The notes: generated by a model not told the origin, from the sequence alone. Positions 27,374 through 37,006 are shown, numbered from the stretch's first letter. The stretch is DNA of 64,000 nt from Actinopolyspora lacussalsi subsp. righensis (GCF_900116555.1 NZ_FPAT01000012.1:107169-171168); one strand, 5' to 3'. Numbers and translations are program-made.

Positions 27374-28867
27374 CTACGACTCGATCGGGGTCAGATCGAC
27401 TATCGCACGGTGCAACCGTTCCAGCCCGGGACGCTGGGCACGCATCATCCGGGCCGCTTCGGGAGCGGGCGGAACCGTTCGGGCGGGTCGTATCAGATCG
27501 GCGGCCTCGTCCAGCGAGTCCAGCTCACCCAACGCGCGCCAGGCCAGCAGCACCGCGCCCACCGCCGAACCACCGCTCTCCTCCGCCAGCTCCAGCTCGA
27601 TACCGAGTGCCGCCGCGATCGCGTCGGCCCAGATCCGGCTGCGGAAACCGCCGCCGGTGGCGCGCACGGCGTGCACCCGCGCGCCGGTGTCGACCACGGC
27701 GTCCCGAACCAGCGCGAGCTGCTGGGCGACTCCCTCCACCAGGGCGCGGGTCATCTCGGCGCGCCCGTGGATACGCCGCAACCCGACCAGCGAGCCGGTC
27801 AGCCCGGGCTCCCACCAGGGAGCCCGTTCACCCATCAGGTAAGGCAACGCGACCAGGCCGCGCGCTCCGGTCGGCACCTCGTAGGCCTCGTCGAGCAGCC
27901 GCGCCACATTCGTGTCGAACGACTCGGCAGCCCACTGGCCGACCACCGCCCCGTTGCTGACGGCACCGCCCGCCACCCACAGACCATCGGCCAGGTAGTA
28001 GCAGAACGTGCGGCAGCGCTCGTCCACACCGGGTTCGTCGCGCACCACGCGCAACGCCCCGCTGGTGCCGAGTGAGAGCCCGGCGACTCCGGTGTTGATC
28101 GCGCCGACCCCGAGATTGCCCAGCGGGCCGTCGCCCGCACCGAGCACCACGGGAAGTCCTTCGGGCAGCCCCGTGTCACGCGCCACCCGCGCTCCCAGCG
28201 GGAACGCGTCGGTCGGCGCGGCGATGCGGGGAAGCTGATCCGCCTCCACCCCGGCCGCGCGCAGCGCGGAGTCGTGCCAGTCCAGCGTCGCCATGTCCTG
28301 CAGCCCGGTTCCCGAGGCCAGCGACTGATCGGTGACGAACTCCGCGGTGAACGCGGTGAAGACGAAATCCTTCAGCGCGCACCAGTACGCCACTCCTTCG
28401 GCCAGGTCACGGCGCTGCGTGGTCAGCCAGGCCAGTTTGACCATCACCGACTGCGGGTGCACCGGGGTTCCGGTGGCGCGGTGCAGCTCGGCCGCCGTGG
28501 ACCACTCCCCGCGGAACTTCTCCGCGATGTCGGCACAGCGGCTGTCGGCCCAGTTGAACGCGGGAGTGACGGGATCACCCGCGGTATCCAGGCCGACCAG
28601 GGTGTGCATCGCCGTGCTGAACGAGAGCGCGCGCACCGGGCGTCCCGCCTCGCGCACCCGGGCCACGCACTCGGCCAGGGCCGCGATCGCGGAATCACGT
28701 ACTGCCGCGGCGTCCTGGACGGCCTCACCCGGCTGCTCGGTGCGCATCTCGTTCTCACGTTCGGCGTGATGCAGCACCGTGCCGCCGCGATCGGCGGCGA
28801 CGACCTTGGTGGTCGTCGTACCGAGATCGAGACCGAGGACGACCGCATCCTTCTCGGCTGCGCTCAT
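27374..28867 (-). CDS. gntK: Gluconokinase, FGGY family
   Basis: This 497-residue sugar kinase phosphorylates D-gluconate to 6-phosphogluconate, judged by its partner permease. The N-terminal ATP-fold motif is LGLDLGTTTTKVVAAD, and the FGGY signatures appear as GTSGALRVV and AVRATGGGFRSRIWADAIAA near residues 400-420. VVLGAGDGPLGNLGVG binds the nucleotide region. ATG at 28867. Other FGGY substrates (xylulose, fuculose) are possible, but adjacency to gntP favours gluconate. Confidence 0.88.
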   Translation of the reverse strand: MSAAEKDAVVLGLDLGTTTTKVVAADRGGTVLHHAERENEMRTEQPGEAVQDAAAVRDSAIAALAECVARVREAGRPVRALSFSTAMHTLVGLDTAGDPVTPAFNWADSRCADIAEKFRGEWSTAAELHRATGTPVHPQSVMVKLAWLTTQRRDLAEGVAYWCALKDFVFTAFTAEFVTDQSLASGTGLQDMATLDWHDSALRAAGVEADQLPRIAAPTDAFPLGARVARDTGLPEGLPVVLGAGDGPLGNLGVGAINTGVAGLSLGTSGALRVVRDEPGVDERCRTFCYYLADGLWVAGGAVSNGAVVGQWAAESFDTNVARLLDEAYEVPTGARGLVALPYLMGERAPWWEPGLTGSLVGLRRIHGRAEMTRALVEGVAQQLALVRDAVVDTGARVHAVRATGGGFRSRIWADAIAAALGIELELAEESGGSAVGAVLLAWRALGELDSLDEAADLIRPARTVPPAPEAARMMRAQRPGLERLHRAIVDLTPIES

Positions 28868-28992
28868 ACCCCCAACCTATCCGCGCGAACGAGTTGGTTC
28901 CGACGAGCGAGACACACGGCACAACGACTACGGAGCGGGTTCGATTCCGGCACGCGGCTGTCGGGGTGAGGACACGGCCGGCGGAACGGCCG

Positions 28993-29030
28993 GTGGCCGT
29001 CCCGCGTGAATCTCGCGCGAGATCGCCACC
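28993..29030. repeat. Palindromic repeat, copy on the 3' side of the Uma2 gene
   Basis: This 38-bp sequence contains the near-palindrome AATCTCGCGCGAGATC and matches 29686-29723 in direct orientation with four mismatches. The two copies bracket the Uma2-family gene. The shape (GATnTC..GAnATC arms) is related to the dispersed GATTTC palindromes. Confidence 0.75.
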
Positions 29031-29045
29031 CGCGGGCTCGGTCGG

Positions 29046-29621
29046 CTACTCGATGCCTCCGCCGCGTCGTACGAGGGACTCCAGCTCCACCTCGAACTCG
29101 AACGGCTCTCCGGTTCGGAACACACCACCCTCGGTGAAGTGCGATTTGTAGCCGCCGTCGTGCAGCCGGTTCTCGGCGATGGTGACCGGCTCGTCGAGAT
29201 CGAGCACCCAGTAGCCGGGTATACCGGCCTTGGCGTACTCGTGACGCTTGACCACCCGGTCGGTCTGCGACGAGCCGGGAGAGATCACCTCGACGGCGAG
29301 CAGGAGGTCCTGGGCGTACAGTCGATTCGGGTTCTCGTCGATCCGGGCGGCGGTGGCCACGACCACGTCCGGGACCCGAACCACCGGAGGCCAGGAGGAG
29401 ACGATCACCACTTCCACGTCCGGTATCGCCTCCCACTCCAGAGGTAGCTGCCGATCGAGCACCGAAGTGAGGCGCTTGACGACACGCTGGTGGATACCGG
29501 CGGCCTTGGGAGTCACTTGGAGGACGCCCTCCTGGAGCTCGTAACGACGCGAATCGTCTTCCGGCAGCCGCTCGAACTCTTCCAGGCTCAGCAGATGATC
29601 GGGCCAGGACATCGCGGTCAT
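29046..29621 (-). CDS. Uma2 family (DUF820) putative restriction-endonuclease-like protein
   Basis: This is a 191-residue protein of the PD-(D/E)XK nuclease fold. Conserved features are RYELQEGVLQVTPKAAGIH at the N terminus, VRVPDVVVA (the catalytic Asp region) and LAVEVISPGSSQTDRVVKRHEYAKAGIPGYWVLD, with the ExxSPxS and K motifs. Biological role is unknown; such genes are numerous and mobile-looking in cyanobacteria and actinobacteria. This one is bracketed by two near-identical palindromic repeats. Confidence 0.9.
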   Translation of the reverse strand: MTAMSWPDHLLSLEEFERLPEDDSRRYELQEGVLQVTPKAAGIHQRVVKRLTSVLDRQLPLEWEAIPDVEVVIVSSWPPVVRVPDVVVATAARIDENPNRLYAQDLLLAVEVISPGSSQTDRVVKRHEYAKAGIPGYWVLDLDEPVTIAENRLHDGGYKSHFTEGGVFRTGEPFEFEVELESLVRRGGGIE

Positions 29622-29685
29622 GCCTCCAGTGTCGACACCTACCGACCGGCTCCGTAGCCCTGCGCCGGGAGGACCATCCGTTCGG

Positions 29686-29723
29686 GTGGCGACCCCGCGT
29701 GAATCTCGCGCGAGATCACCACC
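29686..29723. repeat. Palindromic repeat, copy on the 5' side of the Uma2 gene
   Basis: This is the direct-repeat partner of 28993-29030 (34 of 38 positions alike). It lies between the Uma2 start and the 3' end of asd, and reads GTGGCGACCCCGCGTGAATC at its left part. Confidence 0.75.
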
Positions 29724-29744
29724 GCCCGGCTCAGTGTGAAGCGG

Positions 29745-30821
29745 TCACGCCGGGGACGCGAGCGTCTCGGCGATCTCGTAGGTGTTCAGGGCCGCGCCCT
29801 TGCGCAGGTTGTCCCCGCATACGAAGAAATCCAGCGTGTTCGGGAAGTCGACGGCCTGGCGCACGCGCCCCACGTAGGTCGGCTCGCCCCCCACGACACC
29901 GGCGGGGGTCGGGAAGTCCGGCCCGTCGGGGTCGTCCTGCAGCACCACCGAGGACGCCCGCTCGAAAACCCGGTGCGCGTCCGACACGCCGACCTCGCGA
30001 TCGAACGTGGCGTGCACCGCCAGCGAGTGCGTGGTCACCACCGGCACCCGGACGCAGGTCGCCGAGACCTTCAGCTCCGGGATCCCGAGGATCTTGCGCG
30101 ACTCGTTGCGGACCTTGAGCTCCTCCGAGGTCCAGCCGTCCTCCTTGCGGGAGCCGCACCACGGCACTACGTTCAACGCCAGCGGAGCCCTGAACGGCGT
30201 CTCCTCCGAGAGACCGGCCGCCACCAGCGCCTCGGCCACGTCACCGGCACGGTCCCCGAGCTGCTTGCCCGCGACGGCGTCGATCTCGGCACGCAGCCGG
30301 TCGATGGCGTCCTGACCGGATCCCGAGGCGGCCTGGTACGAGGAGACCACCAGTTCGCGCAGCCCGAACTCGCGGTTCAGCTCCCCGAGGGCGGCCATCA
30401 TGGACAGGGTCGTGCAGTTGGGGTTGGCGATGATCCCCTTCGGACGCTCGTCCACCTTGTGGGCGTTGACCTCCGGGACCACCAACGGCACCTCGGGGTC
30501 CATCCGAAAGGCCCCCGAGTTGTCGACCGCGACCGCTCCCCGTTCGACGGCCACCGGGGCCCAGGCCGCGGACAACTCGTCGGGCACGTCGAACATCGCG
30601 ATGTCCACGCCGTCGAACGCCTCCGGGGAGAGCGCGACCACGGTGTGCTCGACACCCCGGACGTCGATCTTCTTACCGGCGGAACGCGGCGAGGCGATCA
30701 GCCGCACCTCACCCCACGGCACGGTCTCGCGCGAGTTCATGATCTCGATCATGACCGAGCCCACCGCGCCGGTGGCTCCCACGATCGCGACGGTGGGTGC
30801 CTGGAAACGTCCGGAACTCAT
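29745..30821 (-). CDS. asd: Aspartate-semialdehyde dehydrogenase
   Basis: This 358-residue NADPH enzyme reduces aspartyl phosphate to aspartate semialdehyde, the branch-point step to lysine/DAP, threonine and methionine. The Rossmann motif is [14 protein letters not shown] near residue 10. The nucleophile is Cys136 in NPNCTT, and the catalytic His is in [22 protein letters not shown] is the conserved Gln region. The ATG at 30821 directly follows the aspartokinase stop (TGAATG on the coding strand), so the pair is translationally coupled. Confidence 0.96.
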   Translation of the reverse strand: MSSGRFQAPTVAIVGATGAVGSVMIEIMNSRETVPWGEVRLIASPRSAGKKIDVRGVEHTVVALSPEAFDGVDIAMFDVPDELSAAWAPVAVERGAVAVDNSGAFRMDPEVPLVVPEVNAHKVDERPKGIIANPNCTTLSMMAALGELNREFGLRELVVSSYQAASGSGQDAIDRLRAEIDAVAGKQLGDRAGDVAEALVAAGLSEETPFRAPLALNVVPWCGSRKEDGWTSEELKVRNESRKILGIPELKVSATCVRVPVVTTHSLAVHATFDREVGVSDAHRVFERASSVVLQDDPDGPDFPTPAGVVGGEPTYVGRVRQAVDFPNTLDFFVCGDNLRKGAALNTYEIAETLASPA

Positions 30822-32087
30822 TCAGCGACCACTCCCCGCATAGACAACGGCCTCTTCTTCTCCGCCCAGTTCGAAGGCGGCGTGCAGCGCGCTCACCGCG
30901 TCGTCGAGCTGCGCGTCCCGGACCAGCACCGAAATGCGGATCTCGGAAGTATTGATGATCTCGATGTTCACGCCCGCCTCGGCCAGTGCCTCGCAGAAGG
31001 AGGCGGTCACCCCGGGGTGCGAACGCATACCCGCACCGACCAGCGATACCTTGCCGACGTCGTCGTCGTAGACGACCTCCTGGAAGCCGAGCTCGTCCTT
31101 GATCTTCTCCAGCTCGGCGACGGCCACCGCACCGTTGCTCTTGGCCACGGTGAAGGTGAGGTCGGTGAGGCCGGAAGCCACACCCGAAACGTTCTGCAGC
31201 ACCATGTCGATGTCGATCTCGGCATCGGCGACGGCACGGAAGATCCTCCCCGCCACGCCGCGAGTGTCCGGAACACCGCGCACGGTGACCTTGGCTTCCG
31301 ACCGGTCGTGCGCCACGCCGGTGATCATGGCCTGTTCCATGGGGAGGTCCTCCACTGATCCGGACACGATCGTTCCGGGGTTGGCCGAGTAGGACGAGCG
31401 GACGTGCAGCGGCACACCGTACCTGCGCGCGTACTCCACCGCGCGCAGATGCAGCACCTTGGCACCGGTGGCCGCGAGTTCGAGCATTTCCTCGTAGGTG
31501 ACGCGGTCGAGGTGTTCGGCATCGCCCGCGATCCGGGGGTCGGCGGTGTAGACGCCGTCCACGTCGGTGTAGATCTCGCAGACATCGGCGTGCATCGCCG
31601 CCGCCACCGCGACGGCCGTGGTGTCCGAACCGCCGCGCCCCAACGTGGTGATGTCCTTGCTGTCCTGGCTGACCCCCTGGAATCCCGCGACCATCACGAT
31701 CCGGCCCTCGTCCAGGGCCTGCCGAACCCGATCGGGGGTGACGTCCATGATCCGGGCGTTCTGGTGTGCCGAAGTGGTGATGACCCCGGCCTGCGAACCG
31801 GAGAACGAACGAGCCTGCTCGCCGAGAGATTCGATCGCCATGGCCACGAGCGCGTTGGAGATGCGCTCACCCGCGGTGAGCAGCATGTCGAGCTCCCGCT
31901 CCGGGGGAGCCGGGTTGACCTGGTTGGCCAGATCCAGCAACTCGTCGGTGGTGTCTCCCATCGCGGAGCACACCACGACGACATCGTTGCCCGCCTTACG
32001 GGTCTCCACGATGCGCTCGGCGACCCGTTTGATTCGATCGGCACTCTCGAGCGAGGAACCGCCGTACTTCTGGACGACGAGTGCCAC
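30822..32087 (-). CDS. ask: Aspartokinase
   Basis: This 421-residue enzyme phosphorylates aspartate, the first step of the aspartate pathway. [20 protein letters not shown] at the N terminus is the kinase signature, [19 protein letters not shown] is the nucleotide loop, and two ACT domains fill the C-terminal 150 residues. The latter imply feedback by lysine and/or threonine. I chose GTG at 32087 because GAGGAGG lies eight bases upstream and the length equals the mycobacterial and corynebacterial enzymes. An internal start for a beta subunit, known in relatives, is plausible around [15 protein letters not shown] but not proven. Confidence 0.95.
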   Translation of the reverse strand: MALVVQKYGGSSLESADRIKRVAERIVETRKAGNDVVVVCSAMGDTTDELLDLANQVNPAPPERELDMLLTAGERISNALVAMAIESLGEQARSFSGSQAGVITTSAHQNARIMDVTPDRVRQALDEGRIVMVAGFQGVSQDSKDITTLGRGGSDTTAVAVAAAMHADVCEIYTDVDGVYTADPRIAGDAEHLDRVTYEEMLELAATGAKVLHLRAVEYARRYGVPLHVRSSYSANPGTIVSGSVEDLPMEQAMITGVAHDRSEAKVTVRGVPDTRGVAGRIFRAVADAEIDIDMVLQNVSGVASGLTDLTFTVAKSNGAVAVAELEKIKDELGFQEVVYDDDVGKVSLVGAGMRSHPGVTASFCEALAEAGVNIEIINTSEIRISVLVRDAQLDDAVSALHAAFELGGEEEAVVYAGSGR

Positions 32088-32415
32088 CTGAACAAACCTC
32101 CTCGAGCCGCGCGGACGCCCCGGGTGCGAGAGGCCCCGCACTGACACCGGGTGGACGGCCGGGCAGCCGGCAGCGTGACGCCGTCCGCGTCCCCGGGCAG
32201 TGATCACTCGATCGTGCCGTGTGTTAGGGATCCGGACATCTCGCCGCGCCCCGAGGTCCGAAGAACTGGTCACGAACCTTCATCGGGTGCCTTCACCAGG
32301 CCGTTCCGCTGCCTGCCCAGCCTACAGAACCAGCCCCCTGCGGCCCGATAGCCGTTTGGCGTGACTAGCCTGACTACGACGCGGCACCCGCGACGACCGA
32401 GGCTCGACGAAGAAG
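32088..32415. other. Divergent gap between ask and the PIG-V-like gene
   Basis: This 328-bp stretch presumably carries the promoters of ask (leftward) and the membrane protein (rightward). I see no leader peptide, riboswitch core or strong hairpin in it. TGATCACTCGATCG near 32200 is a minor palindromic patch. Confidence 0.4.
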
Positions 32416-32424
32416 GTGCACCAC

Positions 32425-33666
32425 TTGTCCGCGACCGACGAAACGATCGGGACAGTGCCGCGGGGAAGCAGTGAAATTTCCGCCGCGCGAAGAGTGAAAG
32501 ACCTCGTTCGCATTCGGCCACGAGCGCCCGTGGACGACGATGAAGGCCCTTCTCCGGCACGAATGGCCGGACCGGCTGTGGTATATGTCATAGTACGGCT
32601 GGTCGGATTGCTGGTGCTGGACGTGTTGTCCGGGATTCACGACCAGTCGCCGAGCGAGCACCTCTTCTCCTGGGACTCGGACTGGTACCTGCGGATCGCC
32701 GAGAGCGGGTACGACCCCACGGGGCAGCCGATACTCAACGGCAACGGCGACGCCGACCCCCAATCCGTGCTGGCGTTCTTCCCCGGCTTCCCGATGCTCA
32801 CCCGCGGAGTGGCCTTCCTCCCCGGTGTCGACCCGCCCACCGCGGCGATGCTGGTGAACCTCGCGGCGGGACTCGCGTGCGCCTACGGGCTGGCCCGGCT
32901 GGGGCGAATCGTGAGCGGCTCGCAACGGGCCGGTCTAGTGCTGGTCGCGCTGTTCGCGGCGGCCCCGATGTCGATCGTGCTGTCCATGCCCTACAGCGAG
33001 TCGCTGTTCTGCGCGCTGGCGATCTGGACGTTGCTGGGCGTGCTGGAACGGCGGTGGATCCAAGTCGGCGTGACCTGCGCCCTGGCCGGGACGGTGCGGC
33101 ACACGGGGGCGGCGCTGATCGCGGTGGTGATGCTGGCCGCCGTCGTGGCGCTGCTGCACCGGCACGAGGGCAACCGCCCGCTGGCCGCGTTGCTGGCGGC
33201 TCCGTGCGGGCTGCTCGGTTACCTGGGTTGGGTGGGGCTGCGCACCGGCGAGCTCGACGGCTACTTCGAAGTGCGGCAGGACGGCTGGTCCTCCTCGCCC
33301 GACGGCGGGATCGCCACCGCGCGCTTCATAGGAGAAGCCCTGTCCACTGAGGAGTCGACGTTCGTGACCTTCGCCGCGTGGATCCTGCTGGGCGCGGTGG
33401 CGCTGCTGATCTGCTGTCTGGATCGGCGGATCGCCTGGCCGTTGGGCTTGTACGCGCTGCTGACGGTGGTGTTCGTGCTGGGGACCGACGGGCTGATGTT
33501 CGCCAAACCACGGGCGCTGCTGCCCGCCTTCCCGTTGCTGCTCCCGCTGGCCATGGGGCTCGCGGCGCGGCGTCGAGCGGTGATGATCGCCGGGGTGGGG
33601 ATCTTCGTGTGCTTCGGGAGTTGGTTCAGTGCCTACGCACTCACCGTCTGGCCCTACGCGTTTTAG
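32425..33666 (+). CDS. PIG-V-like integral membrane mannosyltransferase-type protein
   Basis: This is a protein of about 413 residues with an N-terminal cytoplasmic stretch of about 45 residues and ten or so hydrophobic helices. The first extracytoplasmic loop has WDSDWYLRIAESGYDP, the W-D-x-x-W-Y acidic signature of the PIG-V/GT-C group, then FFPGFPMLTRGV and MPYSESLFCALAIW, both family-like. Substrate is probably a polyprenyl-linked sugar. I chose TTG at 32425, with AGAAGG eight bases upstream; GTG at 32416 is an alternative start. Confidence 0.8.
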   Translation: MSATDETIGTVPRGSSEISAARRVKDLVRIRPRAPVDDDEGPSPARMAGPAVVYVIVRLVGLLVLDVLSGIHDQSPSEHLFSWDSDWYLRIAESGYDPTGQPILNGNGDADPQSVLAFFPGFPMLTRGVAFLPGVDPPTAAMLVNLAAGLACAYGLARLGRIVSGSQRAGLVLVALFAAAPMSIVLSMPYSESLFCALAIWTLLGVLERRWIQVGVTCALAGTVRHTGAALIAVVMLAAVVALLHRHEGNRPLAALLAAPCGLLGYLGWVGLRTGELDGYFEVRQDGWSSSPDGGIATARFIGEALSTEESTFVTFAAWILLGAVALLICCLDRRIAWPLGLYALLTVVFVLGTDGLMFAKPRALLPAFPLLLPLAMGLAARRRAVMIAGVGIFVCFGSWFSAYALTVWPYAF

Positions 33667-33693
33667 CTATTGCCGGCACTTCGGTAGTGGGCC

Positions 33694-34015
33694 GGTTAGC
33701 CGGCACGTGAGTCGGCGCCTTGCGGCGTTGGGCCGGCTCTTGAGTAGCGACCTACGCGGCGAGCGGCCCGGCCTTGCAATGCATCCGACTCACGCACCGG
33801 GGACTCGTGCGCTGCTTACCCGGATAGTCGCTTCGTTATCGACAGTGCCGGGTAGCGACCTACACAACGTCTCCGGCGTCCTCGCGAGAGCCGCACCGGA
33901 GAACCCGCGGCGGTGCCGACCGCGTGAGTGGTCGGAGTTCGCCGCTGCGAAGCCGGGGCGGAACCACTCGACGCCTCGTGAGCGGGTACCCGACATCGGG
34001 TAGCGACGAGTTCGG
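33694..34015. repeat. Composite intergenic repeat C (partly inverted)
   Basis: Bases 33694-33803 are almost identical to the block at 9222-9332 in the same orientation, including the internal inverted arms GTGAGTCGG and CCGACTCAC. Bases from about 33848 to 33950 match the second conserved block in reverse orientation (GGTAGCGACCTACACAACGT, then GAGAACCCGCGGCGGTGCCG). A reversed end piece CCCGACATCGGGTAGCG lies near 33990. The repeat fills the 395-bp gap; no gene is seen there. Confidence 0.8.
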
Positions 34016-34061
34016 GAGAATCGAGGGCGGCACGTGAGCGCCGAGAGGCCACGGAGGAACC

Positions 34062-34649
34062 TTGAAACCCGCCGACTCGTCAGTTCCACTCCAGCCGCTG
34101 CTGGCCGAGCGATGGAGCCCACGCGCACTGGATCCCGAGGTCGAACTGACCGACAAGCAGTTCACCGCGCTGTTCGAAGCCGCACGCTGGGCCCCGTCCT
34201 GGGGCAACACGCAGCCCGCCCGCTACATCGCGGGCCGTCGAGGGGATTCGACCTTCGACAAACTGCACGGCACGCTCTCCAGGGGCAATCACGGCTGGGC
34301 CGGTAACGCGTCGGCCCTCGTGCTCGGCGTGGCCAAGCTGAGCAACGACGACGGCGAGACGCTGCCCTACGGGGAGTACGGTCTCGGGCTCGCCACCGAG
34401 AACCTGGTGCTGCAGGCGGTCGGCGAAGGACTGGTGGCGCACCAGATGGCCGGGTTCGACCGGGACGCCGCCCGGGAGGCGTTCGGTATCCCCGCCGATT
34501 ACGAGCCGATGGTCGTGATAGCCGTCGGCGCCCCCGGCGACGCAGAACAGCTGCCCGAGCGACTCCGCGAGAAGGAGTCCGCACCTCGCAGCCGCATCCC
34601 GCTCACCGAGTTCGTGTTCAGCGACTCGTGGCAGGAACCAACGTTCTGA
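34062..34649 (+). CDS. Nitroreductase family protein
   Basis: This 195-residue FMN-dependent NAD(P)H oxidoreductase has LLAERWSPRALDPEVELT at the N terminus, FEAARWAPSWGNTQPARYI as the FMN-binding loop and a late GLGLATENLVLQAVGEGLVAHQMAGFD. That is the classic Nfr/nitro-FMN-reductase layout. It starts with TTG at 34062, preceded by ACGGAGGAACC. It stands alone and ends before a strong hairpin. The physiological substrate is unknown. Confidence 0.92.
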   Translation: MKPADSSVPLQPLLAERWSPRALDPEVELTDKQFTALFEAARWAPSWGNTQPARYIAGRRGDSTFDKLHGTLSRGNHGWAGNASALVLGVAKLSNDDGETLPYGEYGLGLATENLVLQAVGEGLVAHQMAGFDRDAAREAFGIPADYEPMVVIAVGAPGDAEQLPERLREKESAPRSRIPLTEFVFSDSWQEPTF

Positions 34650-34656
34650 TCGGTCT

Positions 34657-34690
34657 CCGATCGGTGCCGCGTACTCGCGGTACCGATCGG
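34657..34690. terminator. Hairpin after the nitroreductase gene
   Basis: CCGATCGGTGCCGCG at 34657-34671 pairs with CGCGGTACCGATCGG at 34676-34690, with one internal mismatch and a four-base loop. It lies eight bases after the stop codon. Confidence 0.65.
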
Positions 34691-34847
34691 CCTGCCGCCG
34701 ATCGAAACCGCTGTTCCCACCGGACGCGCCGGAGCGCACCGACACCGGGCTTCCACTCCCGAGGCATGACACCGCATCCCAAATCGTGGTACGCCTGTCC
34801 CCGAAAGAAGTTAGTAATTCCTCCGAACGCGCAATAGTCTCTGCGCC

Positions 34848-35813
34848 ATGTTCCACCACTCGGGTAGCGAGTCGTCCCGGCGGCTCGACGTGGCCCGGAA
34901 ACCGGGCGATGCGCCACTCGAGCTGTCCCAACTGCGGACGTTCCTGGCCGTCCACCGGGCCGGGTCACTCACGGCGGCGGCCAGGACGCTGGGACTGTCG
35001 CAGTCCACAGTGACCACACGGATCCGGGCGCTGGAGCAGCAGCTCGGCACGTCCCTGTTCGAACGACTGCCACGCGGTGTCGCCTCGACCAGCGCGGCAG
35101 CGGAGCTGGCCTCGGAAGTGGCCGGTCCGCTCGACGAACTGGCCTCGGTGGCCGAACCGGACCGGAACGAACCGCCCGCACCGATCGAACCGGTGCACCT
35201 GGCGGGTCCCGCCGAACTGCTGAGTGTTCGAGTGCTGCCCTCGTTGGCACCGATGCTGGGGAGCGGAGTTCGGATCAGGGCCACCTTCGGTCTGGCCGAG
35301 GACCTGTTGGGCGGCCTGCGCAGCGGCAGGTTCGACCTGGTGCTCTCGGTCGCCCGTCCCCGTGGGCGGGCCGTCAACGCGGTTCCCCTCGTGGACGAGG
35401 AGCTGGTACTGGTTTGCGCACCGGCGACCGCGGCGCACGTCGACCGCACGCGACTGCGGGGTGGCGACCCCACACCACTGCACGGCATTCCCCTGGTCGC
35501 CTACGCGGAGGACCTTGCCCTCACGCGGCACTACTGGCGCCACGTCTTCGGCACCCGACCCACCGAGCGGGCCGGGATCGTCGTGCCCGACCTGCGGGCG
35601 ATGCTCGCGACGGTGGCGGCCGGGACAGGGATCACGGTGCTGCCCCGGTACCTGTGCGAGTCCGAACTCGTCGCCGGGGAGCTGGTGGATCTACCGGAAC
35701 CGACGGCTCCTCCCGTCAACACCCTGTTTCTCGCCCAACGGGCGGACGCGACGGAGAATCACCACGTGACGCTGGTAAGGCAGGAACTGCTCCGCGTGGC
35801 GGGATCCTGGTGA
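34848..35813 (+). CDS. LysR family transcriptional regulator
   Basis: This is a 321-residue regulator. The N-terminal winged HTH is clear at about residues 24-85 (LELSQLRTFLAVHRAGSLTA and LGLSQSTVTTRIRALEQQLG). A periplasmic-binding-protein-like effector domain follows. An extra stretch of about 20 residues precedes the HTH. The neighbouring nitroreductase is upstream on the same strand, so it is not the usual divergent target arrangement. The ligand and regulon are unknown. Confidence 0.93.
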   Translation: MFHHSGSESSRRLDVARKPGDAPLELSQLRTFLAVHRAGSLTAAARTLGLSQSTVTTRIRALEQQLGTSLFERLPRGVASTSAAAELASEVAGPLDELASVAEPDRNEPPAPIEPVHLAGPAELLSVRVLPSLAPMLGSGVRIRATFGLAEDLLGGLRSGRFDLVLSVARPRGRAVNAVPLVDEELVLVCAPATAAHVDRTRLRGGDPTPLHGIPLVAYAEDLALTRHYWRHVFGTRPTERAGIVVPDLRAMLATVAAGTGITVLPRYLCESELVAGELVDLPEPTAPPVNTLFLAQRADATENHHVTLVRQELLRVAGSW

Positions 35814-35889
35814 GCGGCCCGGATTCCCGTTCGGAAGCGACTTACTCCCCCGAATGTCGCCGCGGATCTCGCGAGGAATCGCCCGCGGC

Positions 35890-36270
35890 TCAGCGGGAGG
35901 CGCCCAGCGTGCGCAGCAGGCGCACCACCAGCACCGAGACGAGCAGCCAGCAGATCGCCGCGAGGCCGTAGTTGAGCAGCACTTCGAGCTTCGGCTGCTC
36001 GGGTTTGAGGAACAGGTCGCGGAATCCGAACGCCAGGACCCGCGCCCATTCCGCCACGAAACGCGTCAGCGCGTTCTCCGGATTGGCGCCCCCGACCGTC
36101 AGCGCCACGTGCGCGGTCACCAGCGCGGCCACCAACGAGCAGCCCCAGCGCACCACGGTGGCGAGCGAACCACACGTGCGAGACCACAACCGCGCGAGAT
36201 CGAAGGACTTCCGGCGGCGGTGCCCACTGGTCCCGGAGGTGCGCGTCGGATCCGCCACGTCTTCGGACAT
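35890..36270 (-). CDS. Small membrane protein, paralog of the next gene
   Basis: This is a 126-residue protein. A charged N-terminal region of about 35 residues leads to two hydrophobic helices: VVRWGCSLVAALVTAHVALTV and VLLNYGLAAICWLLVSVLVV. The loop between them contains RFVAEWARVLAFGFRDLF. The layout and the (L/D)YGLAAxxWxLV motif are shared with the protein encoded at 36426-36713. The family is not recognised by me. Confidence 0.7.
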   Translation of the reverse strand: MSEDVADPTRTSGTSGHRRRKSFDLARLWSRTCGSLATVVRWGCSLVAALVTAHVALTVGGANPENALTRFVAEWARVLAFGFRDLFLKPEQPKLEVLLNYGLAAICWLLVSVLVVRLLRTLGASR

Positions 36271-36425
36271 GACGGCAGTGTGACACGAAACACGATCAAA
36301 TTACCAGCGGGTAGCCGAACATCGGCGCAGCGGAACGCGGGCGGCCACGCACCCGACCCTGATCCCGAAAAGCCGATTCGCCACCGCTTCTCCAGCGCTT
36401 CCCCACGACTCCCGCACCCGGGTTC

Positions 36426-36713
36426 TCACCCGAAGATCCGCCCCAGCAGACCTCCCACCAGCATCCAGAACATCGCGGCCAGCCCGTAGTCCAGTAACAC
36501 CTGCAGTACGTGACTCGGCGCGTCGATCAGTCCCGGGAAGAACAACGCGAGCGGCTCGGCGGCGCGCGCGACCGATTGCGTGAGCTGCCCCTCCGCTTGG
36601 AAGTCGAACAACACGAACACGGTGTGGGCGATCAGCACCACGGCGAGCAGGAAACCGACCCCCTGCAGCAGGGTCGCCAGGGCCGACCCGGAACTGTTCT
36701 TCTTCGCAGCCAT
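36426..36713 (-). CDS. Small membrane protein, paralog of the previous gene
   Basis: This is a 95-residue protein with two predicted helices (LLQGVGFLLAVVLIAHTVFV and VLLDYGLAAMFWMLVGGLLG) and a loop with ARAAEPLALFFPGLID. The ATG at 36713 was chosen because the Lys-rich MAAKKNSSG start follows the positive-inside expectation. It lies 155 bp upstream of its paralog on the same strand. Function unknown. Confidence 0.7.
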   Translation of the reverse strand: MAAKKNSSGSALATLLQGVGFLLAVVLIAHTVFVLFDFQAEGQLTQSVARAAEPLALFFPGLIDAPSHVLQVLLDYGLAAMFWMLVGGLLGRIFG

Positions 36714-36943
36714 GACACCAGCCTGCCGCATCGGAACGACCGACCCGCGATCAGTTCAGCGGGATTCCCCGGATCGGCTGCCGTGCTCGGCCCGTCGCGA
36801 CACCGTTCGCGGAACTGGCGAGGCTCCGCCCGAATCGGGCCACCGGGAACGCGGAGCGACGATTCGGCGGCACGGCAGCGTGGTGTCCAGCATTCGGAAC
36901 AGGCGGTTGCGTTCTGGACACCGGGTGCGGTTAGGCTGTCCTC

Positions 36944-36988
36944 GTGACTTTCAGCCTCCTGCTTTGCCGCCGCGACGGGGTCAGTTAG
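36944..36988 (+). CDS. leuL: leuA leader peptide (VTFSLLLCRRDGVS)
   Basis: This is a 14-codon open reading frame, GTG to TAG, lying 27 bp upstream of leuA. It contains three consecutive leucine codons (CTC CTG CTT) and two arginine codons. Its end runs into a hairpin that covers the leuA ribosome binding site. This is the design of amino-acid attenuation leaders, and leucine leaders upstream of leuA are known in actinobacteria. Confidence 0.75.
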   Translation: MTFSLLLCRRDGVS

Positions 36989-37006
36989 ACCGGCCCCTCG
37001 TCGCGG
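36970..37006 (+). promoter_or_regulatory. leuA attenuator hairpin masking the ribosome binding site
   Basis: CCGCGACG at 36970-36977 pairs with CGTCGCGG at 36999-37006; a one-base bulge and GGG/CCC extend the stem. The 5' arm lies in the leader peptide codons and the 3' arm takes the first two G of the leuA GGAGG (37005-37009). A ribosome stalled at the leucine codons, or terminating at the TAG, would change access to that site. Confidence 0.6.
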
